37,281 nucleotides of DNA, taken from positions 1-37,281 of the forward strand of contig NZ_JFHE01000046.1 in assembly GCF_000698555.1 (NCBI RefSeq). Direction: 5' to 3'. The DNA is from Caballeronia grimmiae. GTDB taxonomy: Bacteria; Pseudomonadota; Gammaproteobacteria; Burkholderiales; Burkholderiaceae. A program made the position numbers and the translations under genes. Under the pieces are notes generated by a model that saw only the letters and a list, made by a program, of their open reading frames with translations, made no database searches and was not told where the DNA came from. Positions 7,867 to 15,602 of this stretch are shown piece by piece; position 1 is the stretch's first letter; every line of letters starts with the position of its first letter.

Positions 7867-9798
7867 ATGATTCAAGACAAGGTCGTTACCGCTGACGAGG
7901 CCGTCGCATTGATACGCGATGGTGATGTTGTGAGCTGCTCAGGGTTTGTTGGCATCGGCACGCCCGAGGAACTGATTGCTGCGCTCGAGCGGCGCTTTGT
8001 CCAAACGCAGGAACCGCGGGACCTCACGCTCGTCTTCGCGGCGGCGCCCGGCGATGGCAAAGATCGGGGACTGAACCGGCTGGCTCACGAGGGACTCGTG
8101 CAACGTGCGATCGGCGGTCACTGGTCGCTCGTGCCGAAGCTGGGGGAGCTGGCAACCGACAACCGCATCGAGGCCTATAACCTTCCGCTCGGAACGATCT
8201 CCCATCTTTATCGGGATTCGGCCGCGCATCGTGCCGGTACGCTCACGAAGGTCGGACTCGGCACGTTCGTCGATCCCCGGCAGAACGGTGGGAAGATTAA
8301 CGCACGCACCACCGAAGACCTGGTGCGGGTAATGGAGATTGACGGTGAGGAGTGGCTCTTCTATAAGGCGTTCTCCATTAACGTCGCGTTGATCCGCGGC
8401 ACGACGGCTGATGCTGAGGGCAACATTACGATGGAGCGCGAGGCACTTATGCTCGACGCTCAGGCCGCCGCCATGGCCGCCCGAAATGCGAATGGGCTCG
8501 TCATTGCGCAGGTGGAACGCATTGCATCGAGCGGCTCGCTCGATGCGCGCAGCGTGGTTGTTCCGGGGGTCTTGGTCGATTGTGTGGTGCTGGCTTCGCC
8601 CTCGGCTCACAAGCAGACTTACGCCACCGATTACAACGCAGCTTACTCGGGCGAGATTCGCGTTTCGGTAAACAAGTTTCCGGCTTTGGCGCTCGATGAA
8701 AGAAAGCTGATTGCGCGGCGCTGTGCCTTCGAGTTGCCGCTGGGCGGCGTGATCAATCTTGGTATCGGCATGCCCGAGGCCGTGGCGGCCGTCGCCGCGG
8801 AAGAGCGCGTGCTCGATCACCTGACCTTGACCGCTGAGCCGGGCGTGATCGGCGGCATGCCGCAAGGCGGACTCGACTTTGGTGCGGGCATCAACACGCA
8901 GGCGCTGCTGCACCAGAACCAGCAGTTCGATTTCTATGACGGCGGCGGGCTCGATCTCGCATGCCTCGGCATGGCCGAAATCGATCGCGCCGGTAACGTC
9001 AACGTCAGTCGATTTGGACCCCGTCTCGCAGGTTCGGGCGGCTTCATTAACATTAGCCAAAATGCCCGTCGGCTCGTGTTCGCCGGGACATTCACCGCTG
9101 GAGGCATCGCGACCGATGTCGAGGGTGGTCAAATGCGCATCGTCGCAGAGGGGCGAACTCGCAAGTTTGTCGAAGCGGTTGAGCAAATCACGTTCAGCGG
9201 CCCGCTCGCAGCGGCAAAGGGACAGTCGGTCCACTACGTGACTGAGCGATGCGTTTTCAGGCTTCGACCGGAAGGTCTGCAGCTGATAGAAGTTGCACCG
9301 GGCATCGACATTGAGCGCGACGTGCTCGCGCACATGGCGTTCCGACCCATCATCGGCGAAGTGGCGTTAATGGACCCTCGCATCTACCGCCCGAAGCCGA
9401 TGGGTCTGGCGGCGGTTCTAGAAGATCTGCAGCTGACCGATCGCCTCAGCTACGACGAGGAACGAAACATCCTCTTCGCCAATTTTGAGGCCATGACCGT
9501 TCGCAGCGACGATGACGTCGAGTGTGTGCGGCGCGTGTTCGATGCGCTTTGCACCAAGGTGGGCCGGCGGGTGGCGTTGATCGTTAATTACGACGGCTTC
9601 CGGCTCGACGACTCAGTGGCTGACGCGTACTTCGAGATGGTCGCGGACCTGCAAGCCAGGCACTACACGACGACCACTCGATACACCACCAGCGCCTTCA
9701 TGCGCATGAAGCTCGGCGAGGCGCTCGCTTCGCGCCAGGCCGCTGCGCATGTTTTTGAGACACATGCTGAAGCTACTGAGTTCCTCCATACGCAATAG
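7867..9798 (+). CDS. Acyl-CoA:acetate/3-ketoacid CoA-transferase, Pct/YdiF-like, with C-terminal extension
   Basis: The enzyme should move CoA between carboxylic acids through a glutamyl-CoA thioester intermediate. Both halves of a family I CoA-transferase are fused: the alpha-like part starts MIQDKVVTADEAVALIRDGD, and the beta-like part carries the catalytic glutamate, Glu324, in LTAEPGVIGG. Known propionate CoA-transferases and E. coli YdiF have about 520-530 residues. This protein has 643, with an extra domain from about 530 to 643 that contains VNYDGFRLDD and TRYTTSAFMRMKLG. It starts 31 nt after the hydrolase and is the last gene of the unit. Pct-type enzymes accept lactate and other hydroxy acids, so it could supply hydroxyacyl-CoA to PhaEC (inference). 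Confidence 0.85.
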   Translation: MIQDKVVTADEAVALIRDGDVVSCSGFVGIGTPEELIAALERRFVQTQEPRDLTLVFAAAPGDGKDRGLNRLAHEGLVQRAIGGHWSLVPKLGELATDNRIEAYNLPLGTISHLYRDSAAHRAGTLTKVGLGTFVDPRQNGGKINARTTEDLVRVMEIDGEEWLFYKAFSINVALIRGTTADAEGNITMEREALMLDAQAAAMAARNANGLVIAQVERIASSGSLDARSVVVPGVLVDCVVLASPSAHKQTYATDYNAAYSGEIRVSVNKFPALALDERKLIARRCAFELPLGGVINLGIGMPEAVAAVAAEERVLDHLTLTAEPGVIGGMPQGGLDFGAGINTQALLHQNQQFDFYDGGGLDLACLGMAEIDRAGNVNVSRFGPRLAGSGGFINISQNARRLVFAGTFTAGGIATDVEGGQMRIVAEGRTRKFVEAVEQITFSGPLAAAKGQSVHYVTERCVFRLRPEGLQLIEVAPGIDIERDVLAHMAFRPIIGEVALMDPRIYRPKPMGLAAVLEDLQLTDRLSYDEERNILFANFEAMTVRSDDDVECVRRVFDALCTKVGRRVALIVNYDGFRLDDSVADAYFEMVADLQARHYTTTTRYTTSAFMRMKLGEALASRQAAAHVFETHAEATEFLHTQ

Positions 9799-10392
9799 CT
9801 GACGCGAGGCGCACGATCCGGTACTCCGGATTTGACTCGATCACGGTACGGCAAATCCGGCAAGATGCACCGGTCCCGTCGTTCCGAAAGCGGATATAGA
9901 TTGTTAGCTATGCCGTTTTTTAGCCTGTCCAACGGAAGCAGGCTTCGGTGTTCAACCTTAAAGCAATTCAGTGAGCAAATGGATAAAATTAAGCCTCCAG
10001 GATATCTGGTAGAGAATGCAGCACTTGGCCGATTCAGGGCGGACTCGCGAAGGCTAGCCGCCTCCTCGACGGACGTCATTCGATCCGTAGGAATTTATAC
10101 GGTCTTACTCCGTGACCCGACTGCGTCGCTATGCTCAGCGCCACTTGACCGGCCTGATGTGAGTTCGGTTGCTATTCTTGGATATAACTGACGACCAAGA
10201 TCCCTCGAAGTGTTGACAGCCGGCATCAGACACCCGCCGCGTGGGGGATTTCCCTGGCGCCGCGCTTGATGAGCATGAGCGGCACCGCGAGAAGCGGTCG
10301 GCACATCCAACGGGGTTCTTCCGAAAGACCGGCCGGAGCAACGCAAGGGGTGAACGTTCCGCCGTTGCTCGTCGGCCCGCCTGCGACTGCGG
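9799..10392. other. 594-nt region without a supported gene, with a small hairpin
   Basis: No frame on either strand looks protein-like. The inverted repeat ATCCGG-TACT-CCGGAT (9816-9831, followed by TTT) begins 18 nt after the CoA-transferase stop and could be a weak terminator of the PHA unit. Further on there is a T-run (about 9913-9918) without a strong stem before it. The rest may be decayed sequence between two convergent genes. Confidence 0.4.
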
Positions 10393-10731
10393 CTACTGAC
10401 TGGCGCTCGCGCCTTGTCCGGCGCCGACCTTCTTTTGCGCGTTCTGGACGTCCTGCGGGTAATTGGGGTCCTCGCCCCGGCCGGGGTTGTAGCCCGCGTC
10501 CTCCAGTTTCTTCAGTTCTGCGTTCTTCTTTGCGCGCGCCTGCTTGCGCGCAGCTTTCTTCTCGGCCTTCTGCTCGGCTTTGGTCGGCGGTGCCGGTTGG
10601 ACGGTGCCGCTCCCAGCGCCCGTGCCGGTCGTTGCCGAGTTATCCTGTGCGCTCGCATGCGTCGCGACGCTCAGCGCGAAAGCAGCCAGTATCGACGAGA
10701 CCGCGAGTTTGCTCCTAAACGTTACTTTCAT
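10393..10731 (-). CDS. DUF4148 domain-containing secreted protein
   Basis: This 112-residue protein has a clear Sec signal peptide: Lys/Arg at residues 2-8, a hydrophobic core (about 10-24) and a cleavage site after HASA. The mature part has a Thr/Gly/Pro linker, a Lys/Ala-rich helix (about 50-72) and the block LEDAGYNPGRGEDPNYPQDV that marks DUF4148, a family common in Burkholderia-type genomes. The function of the family is unknown; a periplasmic location is inferred. An AGGAGAG ribosome binding site lies 5 nt before the ATG. It stands alone and converges on the PHA cluster. Confidence 0.85.
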   Translation of the reverse strand: MKVTFRSKLAVSSILAAFALSVATHASAQDNSATTGTGAGSGTVQPAPPTKAEQKAEKKAARKQARAKKNAELKKLEDAGYNPGRGEDPNYPQDVQNAQKKVGAGQGASASQ

Positions 10732-10934
10732 ACGTCTCTCCTAAAGTTTGGTTGTCCAACAAGCGACCAGCAAGCGCTTCCCAGGCCGTGACGCGTTCGT
10801 CGTCGCCGCGGCGGCACGCAAGGCGTGCCGGTCATTGTAAGACGGGTCCGTACAAAGGTTCAGGTTACTAGGAGCCCGTGCCGAAAAGCGCCGCCGTGCG
10901 ACGCCTTCCGAGCCTCCGACGCGCGTTGCGGTGA

Positions 10935-11335
10935 GCAGGTGAGGCGAACGCGGCGGTCTGCGAACTTGCGATCGGACTGCTGCTATCCCTCTTACGGCGT
11001 ATTCCGTCGGCAGACCGGTTTGTCAGAGACGAGGCATGGGCTCATGAGCTCTTCCTGTTGGCGTCGAGCCTGGCTGGCAAAAGGATCGGCATTGTGGGTC
11101 TCGGTCGGATCGGCCAAGGTATCGCACGTCGTCTGGCTGGCTTTGACGTGGAGATCGCCTATTGCGGCGTGAAGGTTGAGCGAGTGCCATACGTGATGCT
11201 TGCCGACGTGCAGGAGCTTGCGACTTTCGCGGACATCTTGATCGTGTGCTGTCCTGGTGGCGACAAGACTCACCATCTCATCAACGGCGCGGTCCTGTCC
11301 GCACGCGGTTCGAGCTTTTCATTCGCTCGCAGCCG
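10935..11335 (+). pseudogene. D-isomer-specific 2-hydroxyacid dehydrogenase fragment
   Basis: After a TGA at 10932-10934 the frame reads as the middle of a 2-hydroxyacid dehydrogenase (hydroxypyruvate reductase/phosphoglycerate dehydrogenase type). It shows GLLLSLLRRIPSADRFVRD, the Rossmann motif GIVGLGRIGQGIARR, and CCPGGDKTHHLIN. The catalytic Arg, Glu and His region and the whole N-terminal substrate domain are missing, so it cannot be active. At about 11335 homology stops and gives way, in another frame, to a DHA2 transporter. This is a deletion or recombination scar. Confidence 0.75.
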
Positions 11336-12817
11336 ACCCAAGTCGGCCGCCCCTGCCGGCGCAAGCGTATCGCCCTCGCCGCGACGATACTCGGGTCGAG
11401 CATGGCGTTCATCGACGGCTCCGTCGTCAATGTCGCGCTGCCCGCCATTCAAAGCGACTTCCGCGCGAGCGTCCAGGCGGTGCAGTGGGTGGTGAATGCA
11501 TACCTGCTCTTTCTCGGGTCGCTGGTGCTGGTTGGCGGGTCCATGGGCGATCACTTCGGCCGCCGCACCGTCTTCATTGCGGGCATCGCGCTGTTCACGC
11601 TCGCGTCGGCCACTTGCGGGTTTGCGCCGACCGTTCAGGCGCTGATCGCCGCGCGCGCGTTTCAGGGCATCGGCGCCGCATTGCTTGTACCGAGCAGTCT
11701 CGCGATCATAGGCGCCGTGTTCGAAGGCGAAGCCCGGGGGCGTGCAATCGGCACCTGGGCCGGCGTGGGCGCTATTACATCGGCGCTTGGGCCGGTGGCA
11801 GGCGGCTGGCTCGTGGATGCGTTGTCGTGGCGAGCGATTTTTTTCCTCAACGTGCCGCTTGCAGCGGTGACGATTGCGCTCGCCTTGTTGTCAGTGCCCG
11901 ATAGCCACAAGGTCAAGGCGCCTCGACAAGTCGACTGGCCCGGCGCGGTCTGCGCCGCAGCAGGACTTGCCGCGCTCACGTACGGCCTGACCGAGGCTTC
12001 AGTGCACGGGTTCGCCGATTCACTCGTACTGTCCGCAATCGGCGCCGGTGTCGTCGTGCTCGCCGTATTCGTGAGGATGGAGGCGAAAAGCCGTCACCCG
12101 ATGATGCCGCTCGACGTCTTTCGCTCACGAGATTTCACTGGCGCCAATCTCGTGACACTGCTGCTTTACTTCGGCATGGGTGGCGTATTTTTCTTCCTAC
12201 CGTTCACGCTGATCCGCGCCCATGACTATACTGCGACGCAAGCGGGTGCGGCCCTGCTTCCGGCGCCCGTCATCATCGGTTTGCTATCGCGGTTTATGGG
12301 CGGTTTGACGAGCCGCTTTGGCTCGCGCGTGCTGCTGACGGTTGGGCCAAGCGTCGCCGGAATCGGGTTCGCGCTGCTGGCGCTGCCGTTTGCGCGCGGC
12401 AGCTATTGGAGCGGATTCTTTCCTGCGCTCGCCGTGCTCGGGATCGGGATGACGGTCACCGTCGCGCCGCTAACCACGACGGTCATGAATTCGGTGCCGG
12501 CCGACCGCGCGGGCATTGCGTCGGGGATCAACAACGCTGTTGCGCGCGTGGCGAGCCTGCTGGCGATAGCAGTGCTTGGAATCGTCTTCGTCTGGTCGCA
12601 CGACGCGGCGTTATCGGCGCGGCTCGACGCGTCGTTCAGCGCGCAGGCGCCGTCCAACGCAACGTCCAGGGTGGCTGTTGTACCGTCTCTCCCCTTGCGA
12701 ACGCGTTCGCCTTACCCTAAAGTAAGGAGCAGGAGGGCGCGTCATGACGGCAGCAACCATTACATCCAAGGGGCAGGTCACTATTCCGGTCGACGTGCGC
12801 AATCGCCTCGGCCTTGA
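11246..12817 (+). pseudogene. DHA2-family MFS efflux pump, truncated at both ends
   Basis: Homology to 14-TM drug:proton antiporters (EmrB/QacA type) runs from about 11350 to about 12660. It begins at RKRIALAATILGSSMAFIDG (TM1), with GDHFGRRTVF in the TM2-3 loop and the LGPVAGGWLVD antiporter motif in TM5. I count 13 hydrophobic segments; the last TM helix is missing, and the frame then runs on as nonsense through the start of the next gene. The open frame upstream of 11350 lies inside the dehydrogenase fragment and is not transporter sequence, so the original start is lost. Transport activity is unlikely. The frame overlaps the antitoxin gene at 12744, which supports the view that its tail is not genuine. 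Confidence 0.75.
12697..12727 (+). promoter_or_regulatory. Palindromes before the first toxin-antitoxin pair (possible operator)
   Basis: GCGAACGCGTTCGC (12697-12710) is a perfect 14-bp palindrome. It abuts a second inverted repeat, CCTTAC-N6-GTAAGG (12710-12727), which ends 16 nt before the antitoxin ATG. Antitoxins of the AbrB/MazE-fold group normally bind such repeats and repress their own operon. The location at the junction with the broken transporter suggests that the module brought its own promoter with it. Confidence 0.45.
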
Positions 12818-12989
12818 ATCCGGGGACCGCATCGAATTCAGCTTCAACGAGGCGACCGGTCGGTACGAGGTCTACCCGGCCACGCGTTCGCTCACGTCGC
12901 TCAAGGGCATTGTTAAGAAGCCGGCCAAAGAGGTTTCAATAGACGACATGAACCAAGCGATTGCGGAGCACGGAGCATCCGCCCGATGA
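12744..12989 (+). CDS. vapB: AbrB/MazE-family antitoxin (VapB type)
   Basis: This 81-residue protein has the swapped-hairpin DNA-binding domain at its N-terminus (ITSKGQVTIPVDVRNRLGLESGDRIEF, about residues 6-32) and a C-terminal tail (about 55-80) that should wrap the toxin. It neutralises the PIN toxin and should repress the operon. AGGAG and GGAGG-like sequences lie shortly before the ATG. The stop overlaps the toxin start (ATGA), the usual arrangement that couples synthesis of the two proteins. The pair looks intact. Confidence 0.88.
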   Translation: MTAATITSKGQVTIPVDVRNRLGLESGDRIEFSFNEATGRYEVYPATRSLTSLKGIVKKPAKEVSIDDMNQAIAEHGASAR

Positions 12990-13384
12990 TCGGACTTGAT
13001 ACAAACATACTGGTCCGCTATTTCGCGCAAGATGACGCCGTGCAATCGAAAGAGGCGACGGCGTTGATGGAGTCCTTGACCGCCGAGCGGCCGGGGTTTG
13101 TCTCGCAGGTCGCACTGATCGAGGTCGTTTGGGTGCTTGCGCGCTGCTACGACGTCAGTCGCGGACAGATCAAGGAGATCCTTGACTCGATGCTCGGGAC
13201 GAAGGAATTAGTGATTGAGGCGACGGACACGATTCGAAAAGCTCTTCGTGTCTTCGCGGCATCCGAAACGGCTGATTTTGCCGACTGTGTCATCGAGCGG
13301 GCTGGCCACGTCGCGGAGTGCGAGTACACCGCCACCTTCGATGTTGCCGCTTCAAACGTCGCCGGAATGCGCTTGCTAAAGTGA
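12986..13384 (+). CDS. vapC: PIN-domain ribonuclease toxin, VapC type
   Basis: This 132-residue protein is a full-length PIN domain, a metal-dependent RNase; VapC toxins typically cut initiator tRNA or rRNA. The acidic metal ligands are in place: Asp5 (LDTNILVRYF), Glu46 (ALIEVVWVL), Asp97 or Asp100 (TADFADCVIE) and Asp119 (ATFDVAAS). It overlaps the antitoxin by ATGA. Nothing in the sequence suggests inactivation. Such modules stabilise mobile or accessory DNA, which fits the surroundings. Confidence 0.88.
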   Translation: MIGLDTNILVRYFAQDDAVQSKEATALMESLTAERPGFVSQVALIEVVWVLARCYDVSRGQIKEILDSMLGTKELVIEATDTIRKALRVFAASETADFADCVIERAGHVAECEYTATFDVAASNVAGMRLLK

Positions 13385-13459
13385 ATGGTCGCGATAGCCG
13401 ATATACGTTGCGAACAGAAGTCCTCAGATCCACCAATGACTGCATAAGGAAGAAGCGAA

Positions 13460-13591
13460 ATGGCCGGGCGTTTTGTACTCTTGTTGACTATGATCCTGGC
13501 GCTGGTCGGTTTGGCTGCCTGTAATACGGTCGCCGGTTTCGGGCGGGACATCACCGATTCTGCGAACGCGGTTAAACGTGTCGTTTTCTGA
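13460..13591 (+). CDS. Entericidin-type small lipoprotein
   Basis: Only 43 codons long. The protein starts MAGRFVLLL, has a hydrophobic signal (about residues 5-19) and a lipobox ending in Leu-Ala-Ala-Cys21, then NTVAGFGRDITDSANAV, which matches the EcnA/EcnB entericidin family (mature peptides of about 20-25 residues anchored in the envelope). AAGGAAG lies about 7 nt before the ATG. In E. coli the ecnA/ecnB pair is described as an antidote/toxin locus; in other proteobacteria single copies are common and their role is unclear. It lies between two vapBC loci. Confidence 0.8.
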   Translation: MAGRFVLLLTMILALVGLAACNTVAGFGRDITDSANAVKRVVF

Positions 13592-13801
13592 ATCGCTTTG
13601 AATGGGGAGAGGGAAGTAAGCGAAAACGTTACGAACGGGATCGAAGCGGCAGGGAGATCATCTACAAGCTAAGCACAACCGCAATGTTCAGTGCGTGACA
13701 TCGCCGATGAGGCAGCAGCACAGCCGTTTGCTCATACTGTTCCCGCCTCCCAGATGCGGATTTCTAAGGCCATGGAAGCACGGCGCGGGCATTGTTGAGA
13801 A

Positions 13802-13813
13802 CATCATGTGATG
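13802..13813 (+). promoter_or_regulatory. Small palindrome before vapB2 (possible operator)
   Basis: CATCA-TG-TGATG is a perfect 5+2+5 inverted repeat lying 33 nt before the GTG start of the second antitoxin. Autorepression by VapB-VapC complexes normally uses such repeats. It is short, so chance is possible. Confidence 0.3.
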
Positions 13814-13846
13814 CCAGAATTCGTGCATACAGGACAGGAGTTGATC

Positions 13847-14044
13847 GTGCGAACCACCATTGCGCTTGATGATGACTTGATCGCCAAGGCGCAGGCTTAT
13901 ACAGGCGTAGAAGAGAAGACTGCGCTCGTGCGTGAAGCGCTGAAGGCGCTGATTCAGCGAGAAGCCGCAAAGCGGCTTGCGAATCTCGGGGGAAGCGAGC
14001 CGGGGATCACTGGCGCACCTCGTCGCCGGCAGAACGCTGAATGA
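13847..14044 (+). CDS. vapB: VapB-type antitoxin (second module)
   Basis: I chose GTG 13847, which follows GGAG by 6 nt and gives the standard N-terminus (MRTTIALDDDLIAKAQAYTG). An upstream in-frame ATG at 13808 has no such signal. The 66-residue protein is a ribbon-helix-helix antitoxin: the beta strand RTTIALDD is followed by two helices ending in REALKALIQREA, and a tail rich in Gly and Pro (GGSEPGITGAPRR) should bind the toxin. Its stop overlaps the toxin ATG at 14041. The antitoxin is intact although its toxin is not. Confidence 0.85.
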   Translation: MRTTIALDDDLIAKAQAYTGVEEKTALVREALKALIQREAAKRLANLGGSEPGITGAPRRRQNAE

Positions 14045-14413
14045 TCCTCGTTGATACGTCGGTCTGGATCGACCATATTTAGTGCGGCCGATCCTGTGCT
14101 CACCGCCCTTCTAGCGGATGAACGTCTGCTGGCTCACCCGTATGTGATCGGCGAAATCTCGCTCGGCAGCTTGCGCAATCGTAAAGTGGTGCTTGGCGCG
14201 CTGCTCGATTTGCCGAGCGCACCCGTCGCGATCCCGCAAGAGATTTTCTTTCTTATCGAGCGGGAAGGTCCGTTCGCTCGTGGCATCGGATATGTCGATG
14301 CGTCGCTGCTAGCGTCCGCACGCCTCCAGCCCAGCGTCACAGTTTGGACGCGTGATAAGCCCCTGAAAAGCGCTGCTGACGAAATCGGCCTTGGCGCAGC
14401 GCTTGGCCACTGA
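14041..14413 (+). pseudogene. vapC: VapC PIN toxin with a frameshift near its start
   Basis: Translation from ATG 14041 reads MILVDTSVWIDHI and stops at TAG 14080-14082. One nucleotide out of phase, the rest of the toxin continues intact (SAADPVLTALLADERLLAHPYVIGEI to the end at 14413). A single extra base in the ATATTTAG stretch (about 14077-14082) explains the break. A restart at TTG 14051 would lack the first metal ligand, the Asp of VDTSVW, so the product should be inactive. Later PIN residues (GEISLGS, GIGYVDASLL) are kept, so the event looks recent. Confidence 0.8.
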
Positions 14414-14431
14414 AAACGCGGAAAACGAACC

Positions 14432-14609
14432 ATGTCCAAGTCGACTCCAGCACTTGCTAAGCGGGCAGCGATTAACGTTTTTGCGTGATTCTGCCGAGTC
14501 GCGAGAGATGCCCAACGGCGGGCCGCTAACCGAGGCCGTTGTGCAGCTCCATTTCGACGCGGCGGACATGATCGAAGAATCCTTGTCGGATCTTCGTGAC
14601 TATGAGTGA
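14432..14609 (+). pseudogene. Small unknown gene, possibly frameshifted
   Basis: ATG 14432 starts MSKSTPALAKRAAINVFA and stops after 18 codons. In another frame the text continues, from ATG 14508, as MPNGGPLTEAVVQLHFDAADMIEESLSDLRDYE, which has a protein-like acidic helix. The two could be halves of one small protein of about 55-70 residues broken by a frameshift, or two unrelated short frames. I recognise no family. Confidence 0.25.
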
Positions 14610-14642
14610 GGAAAACGACGCATCCCATTAGGAGATGAGACG

Positions 14643-14861
14643 ATGGCCACTATCGAACTCCGAATCAACGATCGTGAACTTGAAGCCGAGCTTACCGCTG
14701 GATTGAGGGTAATCGTTCGTGAGCGCGATGTGGCTGAGGTCGCTTACTCGTTGAGTGAAGCGTTCGCCGCGCTGCTTCCGCAAGGTCCGGAGTATGTGCT
14801 CCGATCGACTGTCGACGAAGCGATCAGGGCACTGCTACGAAAGCACGCACTGCCCAATTAG
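14643..14861 (+). CDS. Small hypothetical protein (72 residues)
   Basis: A strong AGGAG lies 7 nt before the ATG, and the protein has a plausible composition: a beta-like start (MATIELRINDRELEAEL), then a helical region (DVAEVAYSLSEAFAALL) and a second helix (STVDEAIRALLRKHALPN). It has no signal peptide, membrane segment or motif I recognise. It follows the broken toxin and another small frame on the same strand, so it may be a passenger of the same island. Confidence 0.5.
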   Translation: MATIELRINDRELEAELTAGLRVIVRERDVAEVAYSLSEAFAALLPQGPEYVLRSTVDEAIRALLRKHALPN

Positions 14862-14941
14862 GGAGCGGGGCACATGGCCCTTAGACAGCGCTCACGGCGA
14901 TATGCGAGCGGGTGACGGCAAGAGTCCCTCGAACCTTATAG

Positions 14942-15100
14942 GACACCAACACGCGCGAAGAGTACGTGCTACAGACGGACGAATTGGGCACGATCGTCGC
15001 AGCAGCACCGGTGACCAAGAAACACGCTGATTTGCTGACGATGTTCGCAATGCGCACCGACTACCGGTCTCTGCGTTACGTCATGACGCGCGATACATAG
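14942..15100 (+). pseudogene. Start-less short open frame, possibly a gene remnant
   Basis: After TAG 14939-14941 the frame stays open to TAG 15098-15100 and reads NTREEYVLQTDELGTIVAA followed by a Lys/His-rich helix and MRTDYRSLRYVMTRDT. The composition looks coding, but no start codon or ribosome binding site occurs at its 5' end, so I treat it as the tail of a decayed gene. No family is recognised. Confidence 0.25.
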
Positions 15101-15310
15101 GGTCCGTCACCGGCTCGAATCATTGATGCCGACGGCCGAGAAAATCTCGCCCGACTATCAGGCATGGATCGAGGCGGAACTGCAGGCAATGGCGGCTCAG
15201 CACGCGCGGTATGGCTGGCGCACAAGGATGCGGGATACCTGCTCACCGAGAACGCGCGATTGCGGCATTACCTCGTTCACGACCGTGGCGGCCAACAGAA
15301 CAACTTCGTC

Positions 15311-15379
15311 CAAGTCTTCCTCGAAGCGGGCTTTCCCGGCGTCATGCTGTTTGGATGGAACAAGGGTGGCCCCGCGCTC
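15311..15379 (+). pseudogene. Inverted internal fragment of cytochrome bd oxidase subunit I
   Basis: The plus strand reads QVFLEAGFPGVMLFGWNKGGPAL, matching the conserved segment FFLEAGFLGVMLFGW of CydA/CioA that lies around residues 95-120 in that family. The gene's N-terminal part lies directly next to it on the opposite strand (15382-15602). The segment is therefore inverted relative to its own gene. It has no start or functional context. Confidence 0.7.
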
Positions 15380-15381
15380 CC

Positions 15382-15602
15382 GCGAAACGAGACCAGTTAG
15401 TGCCGAACTGGTAGGCAGCGAAGATTTTCAGCCAAAAGTGATAGAGATCGCGATAGACGTTCTGGCGGGTCCGCAGCCAGGACGCTTCAAGGACGGCCAG
15501 ATAGCTGGCCATGCCGATCGTAATGGCGGGAAACAGGATGTGAAAGGATATCGTGAAGCCAAACTGAAACCGGGCGAGGTCGAGCACCGTCAGGCCGAAC
15601 AT
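15382..15602 (-). pseudogene. N-terminal fragment of cytochrome bd-type quinol oxidase subunit I
   Basis: The start is normal: AAGGAG on the minus strand precedes ATG 15602, and the protein begins MFGLTVLDLARFQFGFTISFHILFPAITIG, the first TM helix of CydA/CioA with its haem-ligand histidine region. After WLKIFA the text jumps to AYQFGTNWSRFAG, which in the family comes about 14 residues later, so an in-frame internal deletion is present. After that the sequence meets an inverted fragment of the same gene. The product cannot be a working oxidase subunit. Confidence 0.8.

Noticed and set aside
7939..9333. 464-codon minus-strand open frame opposite the CoA-transferase gene
   Set aside because: Antisense shadow: no start signal and no motifs, while the plus strand has the catalytic glutamate and family text.
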